A stretch of DNA of 64,000 nt from Marchantia polymorpha subsp. ruderalis. Taxonomy: Eukaryota > Streptophyta > Marchantiopsida > Marchantiales > Marchantiaceae. The stretch lies in contig AP031356.1 of NCBI GenBank assembly GCA_037833965.1, forward strand, positions 21,970,501 to 22,034,500. Reading direction: 5' to 3'. Of the stretch, positions 16,801-28,899 are shown piece by piece. The notes under the pieces were generated by a model. The model was not told the origin of the DNA. It saw only the letters and a list, made by a program, of their open reading frames with translations, and made no database searches. A program made the translations under genes and the position numbers. Position 1 is the first letter of the stretch, and each line of letters opens with the position of its first letter.

Positions 16801-18787
16801 ATGTACATGTATGTATAAAGGACTAAAATGAACCAATTAAACTGAATTTTAACCACGGTAAACTCTAAACTTTAAACCATCGCGATGTCTCACTTGTCCC
16901 AATGTTTAGTATGACTATTTGCATTAAATATATGACAAGTTTTGAACAGAATTAAGTTAAGCATCATGTCCAAAACTGATTGAGAGCTAAAACCTCCCAT
17001 GAGATTAGTTATCAACTAAAACGTATAGTCGATACTCTTCTACATTTATCTTAACCAAGTGCGTATATGCGCAAAAGAAGTTACAGTATATACAAGTTAC
17101 GTTTTGAAATAAAATAAATTTACGAATTGCTTCTCGACTATTGATAATAATAGTGTTCATTGTATGTTACATGTATGAAATAATCAAGCTACTATTCTTC
17201 AAACCCTAGGTAAAAAAACTATACAAGCAATATCAGATTATAATGTCAACAAGAAAATCAACGTGAAATTACAGGAAATATGTTTTGAAGTTAATGAAAA
17301 CTTTAGAGAGTCGAATACTAAACCTACAAAATAAACATGCAATTTAGCATTCTATGGTCTTTCAATATACTTAATGAATGGCAAGAGCAATTTTTTTGTT
17401 TAATATAACTTAGTCTTGTATATTTTTTTGAAGTTTATTCATAAGAAGAACTTTAAAAAATAAAATTAAAGTAGTATTGGATAAGAAATTGATTTTGTAG
17501 ATTCACAAATTTTTTTTTCAAAATCATTATCGAACCTTAACATACTATGTTTGATCTTATAGAATTGTTTAAGAAATCATAAGTAATATTTTAAAATAAA
17601 TTAAATCATAATCAATACAATAAATTAGTTTTTTTTTTAAATCTTGATCTTAAATGAATAATTTGTGTTTAAAATTTTTGATACAAATCACATGATAATT
17701 TTGAAGTTTGCTAGATGATAAATTTTTTGCTAGAAGCACAAGAAAATATAATGTTATGTTGAAATGTATATTTTAATAGAATTTCAATTTTTCATATTGA
17801 AAACATTACAACTTTAATCATCTATTTTAACATTCTAGATGTCAATCAATCAATGAAATAAACTCCAGACTAAATTACAAACATTATTATTTTCTAGACA
17901 TGTTATGTTAATCAGTTTAATTTCTTTTGCAAAATTTTACTTGCAGCATTATTGAAAAATTTCACAAAATCATATATTTTGATGCATTAAATATTTTTTT
18001 TTGTTAAAGATGATCATCAAACATACAATTTTTTAACATTGCAATTCAAAAATGTTAGAAGAGCTCAAAAGATAGTTTCTTCAATCAATTGAATTGCATG
18101 TAAGACTATTAATAAATACATTTTTTGTTTCAATGTGCATCATAGGTAAATGTTTACAATGTTTTAAGTATATAAAGATAAAAGCATTATATTTATTCAT
18201 AAATTTTATCAAAGTTCTAATTTTGTTACATGTCTCGCAATTTGCAAAACTTTATCAAGTTTTAAATATTATTTTCAGCAAAATTTTGTCACAAACCTGG
18301 CAGAAGCAATGACGTTAGGTGACAAATAATAACCAAACTTTTACCAACTTTAGAAACTGTGCCAACTTTTCAATTTTAGAGGTTTCTGTTAGCATTCTAG
18401 AGTATAAATAAAGTGTCTCTAGACATTATCCTGCACTACTATACATCATTTGTACATATTTTTATAGTTCGATACAATTTCTAGTATTCTTGCTTCAATT
18501 AATATTACTTCCAGTTTTAAAGCTTCAAGTGCTATTTTAAGTCATGTATGAGACATTGTTTGCAACAGTTTGATGAGATTTAATTATCAAGATTTGCTAA
18601 TTCATTTACTTGTAAAGCTTCAAACATATCAAAATCAAAATGGATGAAACTTCAAACATACAATTGCCATGTTGCAACCGTTACAACAAGAAATTGCCGG
18701 TCTACGAAATGCCATGAAACAACTCCAAGTTGCTCACGCTTCCATGTTTCAGCTCATGAAGCAAATCAAGTTACTCAAGCGTCAAAG

Positions 18788-18839
18788 CTCCGTCAAACTT
18801 CTTTAGCAAGCATTAGCTTGCTAAAGAAGTTTGACGGAG
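18788..18839. repeat. Perfect inverted repeat, 24-bp arms, 4-nt loop
   Basis: The arm begins CTCCGTCAAACTTC and ends TTTAGCAAGC (18788-18811). After the loop ATTA, the exact reverse complement occupies 18816-18839. There is no mismatch, although the surrounding sequence is heavily decayed, so the hairpin is younger than its setting. Confidence 0.92.
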
Positions 18840-21129
18840 TTCGCACAAAAATTCAAAATGTAATCAATCAAATTCATTCTTCATTATATCTCCTATCACA
18901 TAAAATTTTTAACAAAAGAAACACATCTTGGATTAATTTGATCACTAGTTGCTCATTTGAACCACATTGTTTCGGTTTTTGTCACTCTAACAAAATGATT
19001 ATTACTTTATGCAAATTTTGATCAATTCTTAGAAAATTTAGTAGTAGGTTTGAAAAGAGATCAAACTCCTATAACGATAACAAAACTTCAAACATTGCAA
19101 CATGAATCAAGTCGTAGATTTTCAACGACTTGCATATGACTTTCATTAAAACAATATGATTATCATGAACATGTTTGGATGATAATTCTGGAATGATATG
19201 AAAATCTTGATGCTAAACTTGCCCAGATCAACTACTTTGTCAAAATTTATCATTCAAGCAATTGATTGTAACAACCAACTATTTAAGCATCGAGAGTATT
19301 AACAATTGCTCTTTAGTATGTATGAAGACATTCAGAAGTTTATTATAAAGACAAGGATCATGACAATCATTGATGAAGCTGCACACTGCTTCACTATATG
19401 TCAAGTAGCAGAAGTCCATTTTACATATGTCCAAGTCAAAATCTTGGAATTCATTTTTTTCAAGAAGTTCTATTTTGGATCAAAAGAAGATGAAAATAGT
19501 CACTAATTGAAAGAAACATGTTATCGTTCGATAATACAAAACTTTTTTGATTTAGCGACCTTCTATTAAATCTTCATTCAAAACTATTCCAAGAGTGCTA
19601 CTTTGTTGACTTCATTACTAGAAAAAAAAACTCAAGTAAAATGTGAAAGCAAACCAATCATTTAAAACTCGGAAGAAGGAAATTAAAACAACGTCAATTC
19701 CAAAGCATTAGTCATGATGTTCCTCATTGCCATTTTTTCTAAGAAACAAATGCTATTGTAGTTTGTACTTAAAGCAATTTTTTTACAATTCATCGAAGAA
19801 GTACGCCTTCATCATGTCAAATTTGATTTGCAGAAATTTGTTGCTACCGAGATCATTTATGAAATTCTTGTCAATGAACTCTTATTCATTGTTTACTCGT
19901 TCCAAAAATGATTGACATTTTTTCAAAAGATCTCAACATCTCATCATGATCTACACCAATCATAATAACCTTAAGTACTTCATGTTTGCCAAGGTATTGT
20001 AAGATATGTAGTTGTATGTGTGAGTTGTTATTTGAAATAATCAAACTATTCACCATGGTTAGTTTAGTTATGATTAAGTTTAGCTAGGTATGACAAAATC
20101 TAGCTACGAAATCTATACATGACAGATAATTGGAAAATTCTAAAAAATAAATAACTGTACTTTTGTCTTTTATCAAAGTCTACAATTTAAGTATTGAAGT
20201 AAACTTTCACATCACTTAGCTGTCATATCTTCATGCATCATTCGCAAGTACATTTTTGTTGATCATGTTATATTTTCCTCATTAGATATTTGTGTTAGCA
20301 TTCTGATACTTCATGGAACAATTAGGCCTAAATACTACAAAATAACACTTTATAATTTTACTATCTTGTTAACTATGTATGTTACCTCTCTCAATGAATA
20401 CATGATTAAATTGATATTTTATTAATTTTTTTAAATTGATTGGAGATTTAGTTGAATTTTACTTTACTTTATTTCAACCATATATTTAAGGTAATTATAT
20501 ATAGCTCTAATCAAATACAAAATTTTCACAAATTTGAGATGTTTATATTTTTTGTTGATAATTTTTGTTTGTATTCCAAATCTATCAAAATAATTTTGTT
20601 TCTCAATCATTTTTATATACGTAGTAATCTTACTTTAGATAGCATACTTCACATATTAGGTATGTAATATGCAACTGATTTTGATGCTTTTCAATATTTG
20701 CACTTTGAATGTCACATTGGACAGCTTATTTGTAATAAGCATCTTGTTCATTGGGACATATTTATTTTTGAATCAATTCAAGTTTTTTTTCTAAAAAATA
20801 ATATTTTTAAACTTTTGATTCATTGTTGTAGTGCATAAGAATAATTATCAGGTTAAATTTTTGATAAGTGTGTTATATGTCATCAATTTCTGAATACACA
20901 CTGCACAGATTTTATAAAAATATAAAACATTCATGAAACACAAAAATTTAATATTTTACATAGCTTTGATATTGATTTTAAACATTATTTTGAAATTATT
21001 TTTAAGAATCTTGTTCAAAGTAAGACAAATTCAAATGTGAAAAACATTTGGCTGTTGAAGTCAATAATTTGCGGAGATTCTAGTCAATGAAACTTGGATA
21101 ATTCTAAAAAAAAGCTTGAATTTTCAAAT

Positions 21130-21720
21130 TTTGGCATCAGAAGATATTGAGGCCTGATAATCCTTGCCCAAAGTCTGATTTGAGAAGAGCTTGAAACAAC
21201 ACTTCAGAATCTGCTTGAAGAAGATATGACTTTCAGCACAAACTTTGAATTGGAGCTCAAATTTATTACCATTCCATGAAGTAATTACTACGTAAACTAT
21301 TCACTTCGTTCAAGTAAAGAATTGTGAAGATTTAACATAAAAAATAATAACTTTTATCATCTAAGAATATCTGTAATGTACATTTATTATTTTACATTTA
21401 TCTGTAATGTAAAATTTTTATTATTTATGAATTTATATAAAATATTTTTCTGAAATATTAATAATTTGTAATATCTATGAATCTTTATAATCTTGATTTG
21501 TGAAAAAATAATAAATATTATTATCCATGAATCTCTATAATCTATATTCTTGAAAAATTAATAATTTGTAGTATCTATGAATATGTATAATCTATATTTT
21601 TGAAAAATTACAAGTTTGTATTATGTATGAACCTTATTATCTAGACTCGTGAAAATTATTATTTTTTATCATTTATGAGTCTTATTAATATATATTTTTG
21701 AATAATAATAATAAACATTT
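21130..21720 (+). repeat. Dispersed repeat copy with ~50-bp tandem tail
   Basis: The segment shares long collinear similarity with the reverse strand of 46620-46910. Shared pieces include TTCAGAATCTGCT, GATGACTTT or its variant, and TGGAGCTCAA. The 3' part (about 21455-21710) is about five imperfect 50-bp units built around TCTATGAATCT and ATAATCTATATT. The other copy has the first unit only. The TATA-containing, LTR-like structure suggests a solo LTR of an unnamed element, but I cannot classify it. Confidence 0.6.
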
Positions 21721-23784
21721 ATGCATTTTTATCATCTACATTCAGTCTTCAACGAGAAAATCTTTTTTCAAGAAAAATGCCATGTAAATTTAAACATTTG
21801 CTTCATATTAAAAAAATATTGTTACTCAACCATTTAGAAAGATGAGAAGACAAGATTGAGAACATTTGTATGACTGTTATTATTACAAAATTGATACCAT
21901 AAACTTTCAATTGTGACAAACACTAATGCTAGGATTGAACCTCACAACGATCAACATTGAAAATAATATTGAGTTTAAATATAGATATTATCACACATGT
22001 TTATTAGTGCAAAAAAAGCTTCAGCGCTTGAAGACAAAGTTGGTGGTTTTCAATTATGTCAATCAAACTGGAATCATTGATAAATAAGCAGCATCGGAAT
22101 TTTAGTTCCACGTCCAACTATTTCAAAAATTTGGAAGGAGAGAGAAGTCATAAAGAAAGTGGGATTATAATCAAATTAAAATAGGCTTTGAAAAGTTTCC
22201 AAATCGACTCGAGTGCAACTTTTTGTCAACATGGTGCATCTATAACATATCTGCGTTGAGTTCAATGCGTACTTACTTAACTTGACTAGCGAAGTGATCA
22301 TTAACAAGGTTTTTTATTTTGAAACAAGATCTTGCATGAATTTGTGGAATCATATATAATTTCTCTGTACATATTTGTGACGTTGGTTCAAAAAGTATAA
22401 CAACCATGTCTCAACATCTTGCAAGATGAGATACAATGAACATAACAAACTCAACCCCATGCAAATGAATAAATGTTTGCATACAATTTACAAAATGTTT
22501 ATAAATGTATCACTTGAATACATTATCAACTTTGACAAATTGGCTTCACAACATCGCACAATATCATCAAGATCATAGTGCATAGTCAATTTTCATGATC
22601 GTCATGTGAAGCAAAGCATAGAAAAAATCATAGTGATACTCAAAGTTTAGTGAAATATTTACCACTCGTGTTATAGCAAAGAGCTCTCATTTAAATATTG
22701 ATATAATATTTTGATATCATTAAGATGTTCAAAATCATCTCCAATCATCTAACTAAAGCCGTCAAGATACATTGTCTTATATGCACTCGTTGCACAAGTG
22801 CAATTAATTGCCATGAATCTCAATCTCATCTTCTATATATTTCAAGACAACTCATGTTTTTGTCACTCAAAAATTTGAATTTAAACTGATCAATGGAATT
22901 GTTTTTCCAGAATTAGAATTTGTGACTCATCTTTTTTTCCATCACATGCTACTAGCAAATATCAATCTCTTGATAAAACAATCACTCTACCTTTAGGAGC
23001 TTAATTTTGCTGTGCTAAATTAAACCATTCAATGTATGAATATGAAATCTAGCAAGCTACCAAATGTGCATCTTAATTTTGATTAATGATCATACACATC
23101 TATGCAAAATGTTTGGTTGGATCAAATCACCAATATATGATATTGACGAGAATAATATTCCACGATGATTTGTCAAAGGCAATTGTCTTCCTTTGTTAAC
23201 AACATCAATTCTAATCAAGACATTGTTTGATTTGCTCGGAGTTAAATCCAAGTTATCAATGATTTAATGGAATTTTTGCAAAAAAAGTGATTGGATGATT
23301 ATTTCTCAACGTATTTGAATTTTGATGACGCTATTATTGAAAAAGTTGCCGATGATCCAATTGAAATGATGACTTCCAATGCTTCTGGTTATGACAATGT
23401 GGATGATGTTAGCATTGTCAAGTCTTCATTTAAACAACACAATAAACTAAAAAGTGCCAATAATTCAATTAACAATGATGTTGTTTAGATCTCAACTCTA
23501 GTGACCTAACTTTCTCTTTTAATCAACTTTCTCTCCCTTGATTCATCTTGAGCGAGAAAACTTCAAAGTGACTTGCTCTCCAAAATCCAAATAGCTCATA
23601 GTCCATTGATCCATAAAGCTAAGTTGGAATGTTTAAACAATCAATATGTAGCGCAATAAAATACTTTGTTAAAAAATAATTTTGCTAACAAAATATTTTA
23701 CTATAGCAAAAAAAATAAACCTCTAATATAAGCCACTTAAATAAATATATTTAATATTCCTCTTTGTGATATATCATAATATAA

Positions 23785-23962
23785 AGGGAGTAGCTGGTTA
23801 TACACCATTTAGGACTAATTAGCCTCTACTCCAAACTCTTTCTGATTGGTGGATGTAGTGTTATAGGTTACTTGGATGAGTAGCAATCATGATATGGGTG
23901 AGTGTGGTATACTAATCACAAAATCTCGTGAGGTAAGGTATAACTAGCCCTTTCCTATAAGA
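23785..23962. mobile_element. Short MITE-like element next to the gypsy element
   Basis: The left end AAAGGGAGTAGCTGGTTATA and the reverse complement of the right end (AAAGGGCTAGTTATACCTTA) are similar, with an indel. The length is about 180 bp and there is no coding capacity. A related end is seen near 5430, beside the MULE relic, so it may be a non-autonomous MULE derivative. Confidence 0.45.
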
Positions 23963-24029
23963 AATGTAATTCCAAATTATATAATATGAGTAGTGATACC
24001 ATACTATACATTTTGGAAATGTGTCATGT

Positions 24030-24960
24030 GTATCGACGTTGGTGTCGATTTGAATTCAGACACTTTAGATTTGAGTTTGAGCGGAAGACTGGTGAAAGTC
24101 TTCGGGAGGCATACACTCGTATGCGGCGGTTGATCTCAGTTACTCACGGTGTAACTGAGGCGCATGCGGTCCAGTATTGGTACAGTATACTGGACAGAGA
24201 GCTACGGCGGAGGGTTCGGGATGCTACCCTCTTGAGCGATGCGTCACCGACATTGCCCTATGTGTTTGCTCTTTTTGAGAAGATTGAGCTTAACATAGTG
24301 GAGGAGAGAGCGGTGACTTCTTCATTCGCTAAAGACGCAGCCACTACTTCTCGTGTCCCGTAGAGCACGGCACAGTCTAGACCCTTTGGTGGTGGGGGTC
24401 GCGGAGCGCAGACACGACACCAGACGGCCGCTAGAGATACAAGAGCACGTGCACTAGTGCCGTCGTTTGCTGGCCAGCAGCAGGGATCAGCATGTTGAAC
24501 ATGTGGAGGGGATCATCTCCGGAGAGATTGTACAGGAGGCCGGAGGTCGGAGTTCACAGGCCAGACCCCAATCAGCACAGGTGGTGTGTGACCATTGTGG
24601 TCGAGCAAGTCATACTCAAGATCAGTGTTTTGACCTTCATCCAGAGTTGACATCTGGTGGTAGAGGTCGTGGTGGTGATGCTTCCCGAGGCCGAGGTGGC
24701 CGTGCTGGTAGAGATGATCGAGGTGCCGGTGTAGTTGGACGCCCTGTAGCGAGTGCTACTTCGGCCACAGAGAGCGCGATGGTTGCCCGGATTGAGCAAT
24801 TGGAGCAGAGTCTCGATGCTATGGCGAGTTCTGGGGCGAGCACTTCCATCTCTTACGAGGAAGAGGATTTCCCTTATTTAGCGAGTGCAGCACAGGTGAA
24901 GGCATCGGTTGCAGTGACTAGAGGTGCAGCTCGAGCTCTAGAGCCACGCGGGGCAACATG
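24030..24960 (+). mobile_element. Gypsy part: gag with CCHC zinc knuckle
   Basis: The retrotransposon capsid-type segment contains ESLREAYTRMRRLI and a W-Y-S-I-L-D-R-E-L-R run. A downstream CDHCGRASHTQDQC zinc knuckle (near 24590-24630) sits in a Gly/Arg-rich stretch typical of nucleocapsid. The gag start is fused to LTR-derived sequence. Confidence 0.8.
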
Positions 24961-25399
24961 AGAGTTGGACCCTCAGAGGGGTGAGGGTGGACGTCAGGCC
25001 AGACTTCCCAAGTCGTTTTTGTTGTCAGAGGTGGGCAGGACTTCATCCATGAGACCTGTACCACCTAGTGACCTTAGTGGGAGGACTGAGACATCTACGT
25101 CACGTGTTGTGGACACGGACACACCATCTAGTGCAGTGACGCGGATGGCTAGCTTAGTGATGAGATCTTCACTATTTTCAGCTACGGAGCTGATAGACTA
25201 TGGGATTGACTTGGCTCGGGTGTTTCGTTCAGCAGCCAAGTTGTGCGAACGTGGGAGTGTCACTGCTACGAGTGCCGAGATAGGCAAGGCTGTTGTTGAG
25301 GAGCTATCCTCTACGACTACATTGAGCGATGAGTCGACATGGCAGGCGGCAGCGGCGCGGATGGAGTTCTTACTAGCCCGACCAGCCATCGATCGTGAG

Positions 25400-25810
25400 A
25401 GGGTCGTCCCTGGTGTGTGTATGGTGGACAACCGGAGTGGTGTATTTTGTTTGGTGAGTGCTACAGGGCAGGTGTATGTCCCAACCAAAGTGTTGCTCGA
25501 TTCTGGTGCACAGCCCTTGATGTTGGGCAAGACAGCCTGCATTAGTTTGGGAGTTCGGAGGTCCGAGTTGGAGCCTTGTCCGTTCCAGATTCAGACATCA
25601 CTCGGTGGCACAAGCGATATGTCTTACATGATGACCAGAGAGCGCATATCAGTGCAGTTGAGGCATGATCATGCTCAAGATAGCTTGCAGTTTGGAGTTC
25701 GTGCGGTGATTACATCAGCAAAGTCATACAATGTGCTTGTTGGTGGAGCCGTGTTATATCCAATGGATTTTTGGATGGACTGCTGGACGAAGACCGCTGC
25801 CTATTGTCCT
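25400..25810 (+). mobile_element. Gypsy part: aspartic protease
   Basis: VLLDSGAQPLMLGK (near 25492-25530) is the retropepsin active-site strand with its D-S-G triad. The N-terminal strand (VYVPTKVLLDSG) and the later AKSYNVLVGGAVLYPMDF segment match Ty3-type proteases. Confidence 0.82.
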
Positions 25811-26233
25811 GGTTGACAGTCCGGAAATGGACGAATGAGCGAGCTGCCTGTGAGATTTATTTCTCGGGATCGACCTCTGGGATCTTGTCATGCGGTTTTA
25901 GCCTCCGTTGCGAGTTTCAGTGGAGTGCTTACATGGCCTGATGACTTGTTGGAGGGGAACAAGTCAGCCGACGATACTCCAGTTTATGAGAAGGTGGAGG
26001 AGATTGTGAGCCTCGCGGCGACAGTGTCTTCATCTTTGGATGTGCTACTTTGGAGTTCTTGCCATGCATTACAGCTGGAGGCTGATAGGTTGGTGAAGAA
26101 GGCTTAGAGTGAGGCCTCTTTACCAGTAGAGGCAGAGCAAGTCTCAGGTGGTCGGCTAGTATGTGGTCCTAGCACGCTATTACCATTAGTTACTACACTT
26201 ATTGTATGGCAGTATTCCCCAGAGGGTGTTTGT

Positions 26234-27190
26234 TTGCTGGATCTTTTTGCAGCGATCAGCACGGGTTTGGCTGCAGTGTTGCAGTTAGATATTCTTGTAC
26301 GTAGATACTTGTACGTAAAGAAGGACGAGACGGCACGTCGAGTTTCTTCACGACATGTTACACAGTTGATGCAACGTTTTCCTTTGTTGTTGCCGCGATT
26401 AGCTGTTCGAGGATACAAGAAGGCGTTGCCTTCAGACATTTCATTGTTGGGAGCGCCAGACCTTGATCAAGTTGGACATATCAATTTGGTGATTGCGGGA
26501 TGGCCATGTCTAGGGCACACACGCGCTGGGCATGGAGCAGGGTTGCATGACCCCAGATCTCAGATGTTTTGGGAGATGCTACGAGTGTTACGTTATCTCC
26601 AAGAGCAGCAGACACGTTCTCTAGCATACATTCTAGAGAACGTACCATTGTTGGGTGACACTCGGGCTCAGTTGATGACGAGTGTCCATGAGGTCAGGGC
26701 ATGGATTGGATCAGCAGTGTTGTTGGATGCTGCGAGAGTTGGTTCACGTGCTCATTGTGCACGTTTATGGTGGACCAACCTTGTGTCACGAGAGATATTG
26801 CATCATGCGTATGATTCTGTGCATCGCGATCCTACACTCACCGTTGATAGGATCTTGGATGTCTCTCGATACTCTCAGGTGATGAGAGTTGCTGACAGCT
26901 CACCTATGGCGTTCGTGAACCGCGTAGGTCAACCTTGGATGGCTTTACCTACGTTAGTCAGTTATCCGGCATCACATGCATATCGTGATGGTGGACATGG
27001 ATTACTGTGGGACAGTACCGTACATCAATTGGTGGAGCCCAACGCCGACGAAAGAGAGCGTGCGATGGAATTTATGACAGGTGTGACCGCGGTTTCTTCA
27101 GTTTCAGAGGCGTCACGTCGTCAGGTTTTAGGTTAGGCTATGGACCTGAACTGCTTGACATGGATTGTGAGCTTGGGCTTAGCCGAGCAA
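26234..27190 (+). mobile_element. Gypsy part: DNMT3-like cytosine-C5 methyltransferase domain
   Basis: The C5-methyltransferase motifs occur in family order. Motif I is LDLFAAISTGLAAVLQ (26237 on), the AdoMet-binding loop. Motif IV is LVIAGWPCLGHTRAG with the catalytic Pro-Cys (26504-26509). Then comes GLHDPRSQMFWEMLRVL, and motif VI YILENVPLL (ENV at 26636-26644). Motif VIII-like GSRAHCARLWWTNL follows, with a late SEASRRQVLG and MDLN motif X-like end. The spacing, the TGL in motif I and the W-x-N-L after motif VIII are closer to DNMT3/DRM than to DNMT1. It lies between protease and RT in the same strand and composition, so it is part of the element and not a host gene hit by insertion. The known reaction transfers methyl from AdoMet to cytosine C5. 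Confidence 0.85.
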
Positions 27191-27519
27191 CGCCGTTTGC
27201 ACATTGATTTGGTGGTTGTTACACCACTTGTTAGCTCATTGCCTACCGGGACGGTAGTGGCAATGGCTGGGGGCAACAGGCGAGATATTTGTCATCCTTG
27301 GAGTTCATGGGATGTGACGAGAGGACTTGCTAGAGTGACCGCCCATGCAGTTGGAGATGTTGGTCACGTGGAGGTTGCTAGGAAGGAGAGTACGGAGAGC
27401 CCTTCTTTGGAGAATGTGGCATAACAACCAGTGACAGTATCGCTTCCCTCTTGTGTGTCCATGGAGGAGTAGTGGAAGCCATCCATTGGTTCTTAGATCA
27501 CCGGAGGAGAGAGGCGATG

Positions 27520-28890
27520 GTTGACACAATTCCTACGTGACTATAGGAGTTGTTTTGTCTTCAGTATGAATGAGTTGGGTACTTTGATTGGATCCGACAT
27601 ACGGATAGAGTTGGCTAGTGATACGCCAATCTTCTGTCGTCCCTATCGATATAGGGATATGGAAAGGGACTTGATTCGGAGTCGGACGTTGGAGTTATTT
27701 GAGGCTGGGTTAGTGGAGTTGTTGCATGGTGAGTATGCTTCAGCCACTGTTATGCCGGCGAAGAAGTATGTACATGGCAACTACACGGATAGGCGCATGT
27801 GTGGAAATTACCGTCCTATCAATCGGCAGACGAAGGCCGATAAGTATGACATGCCTACACCTGAGGAGATCTTCGATGTGGTGGAACATGCGAGGATGTT
27901 TAGTACTTTGGATCTTCGAGCAGGATACCATCAGTTGCCGATTTGGGAGGAGGACAAGGTCAAGACAGCAGTTTGGGGTGTCAACTCCCACGGCAAGAAT
28001 TGTTTGTATCAATGGCGATTCTTACCCTTTGGGTTGAAGAATGCACCTGTTGAGTTCCAGAGAGTGATGGACAGGAATCTAGCGGGGTTGGATTTTGTCA
28101 GATGTTACATTGATGATAGCTTGGTGTTTAGCGACACGGTGGAGCAACACCAGACACATTTGCAGATTGTGCTTGAGCGGTTGATGGCTCATGGTTTGCG
28201 GTTACATCCTGGGAAGTGTAGGTTCTTCCAGGAGAAGGTGGAGTACTTGGGTCATGTGATCTACCCAGGTGATTTGGCAGTTCAGCAAACAAAGGTGGAT
28301 GCTATTGCGCGCATTCCTCGTCCAGTGGATGTGAGTAGAGTTCGTGCATTCATGGGTTTGGCAAACTATTACCGGAGGTATGTGAAGGGATTCAGTGCTA
28401 TAGCGAAGCCTTTGAACCAGTTGTTGAAGTCGGATCAGGGGTGGCAATGGGGAGATGAGCAGGAGAGAGCTTTTGTTGAGCTCAAGGCCAGGTTGGTGGC
28501 CGCTCCCATCTTGAGGAGACCTATCATAGGTCGTCCATACCAGTTGCACACTGATTGGAGTATGTTGGGACTTGGAGCGGTGTTGACGCAGTGTGATGAT
28601 GAGGGCAAGGAGTTTGTGGTTGCATACGCTAGTCGTTTGAACAATGCAGCAGAGTCGCGGTATAGTTCGTACGAGGGAGAGTGCTTGGCAGCGGTGTGGG
28701 CTGTGGCACACTTCAGGTGTTACTTGTCTGGTACGCAATTTACCCTTGTTACCGATCATCGTCCGCTCAAGTGGTTGATGGAGTCCTACAAGCTCACAGG
28801 GAAGCTTGCACGGTGGGCTCTCATTTTACAGGAGTACGACTTTCAGGTGGTCATAGGCCTGGAGTTGCGAACTTGGATGCCGACGGTTTG
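27520..28890 (+). mobile_element. Gypsy part: reverse transcriptase and RNase H
   Basis: RT blocks seen are CGNYRPINRQT, FSTLDLRAGYHQLPI, FLPFGLKNAPVEFQRVMD, the YIDD catalytic box (28106-28117), GLRLHPGKCRFF and FMGLANYYRRYVKGFS. RNase H follows with YQLHTDWSMLGLGAVLTQ, the SRYSSYEGECLAAVWAV segment and TDHRPLKWL. Confidence 0.93.
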
Positions 28891-28899
28891 AGTCGGAAC

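Larger units (their letters stand above)
16800..23780. other. AT-rich desert of decayed repeats
   Basis: About 7 kb with very high A+T and no host gene that I can support. Short open frames (for example 18644-19021, 19306-19506 and 23291-23488) have no recognisable domain and are probably transposon debris. A TATAAATAAAG motif near 18400 followed by reading-frame debris suggests an old LTR-element end. Distinct items inside (the 18788 hairpin and the 21.1-21.7 kb repeat) are listed separately. Confidence 0.5.

Noticed and set aside
26234-27190. A host methyltransferase gene into which the gypsy element inserted
   Set aside because: The domain lies inside the polyprotein order, on the same strand and in the same composition, without introns or flanking host sequence. 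Capture by the element is simpler.
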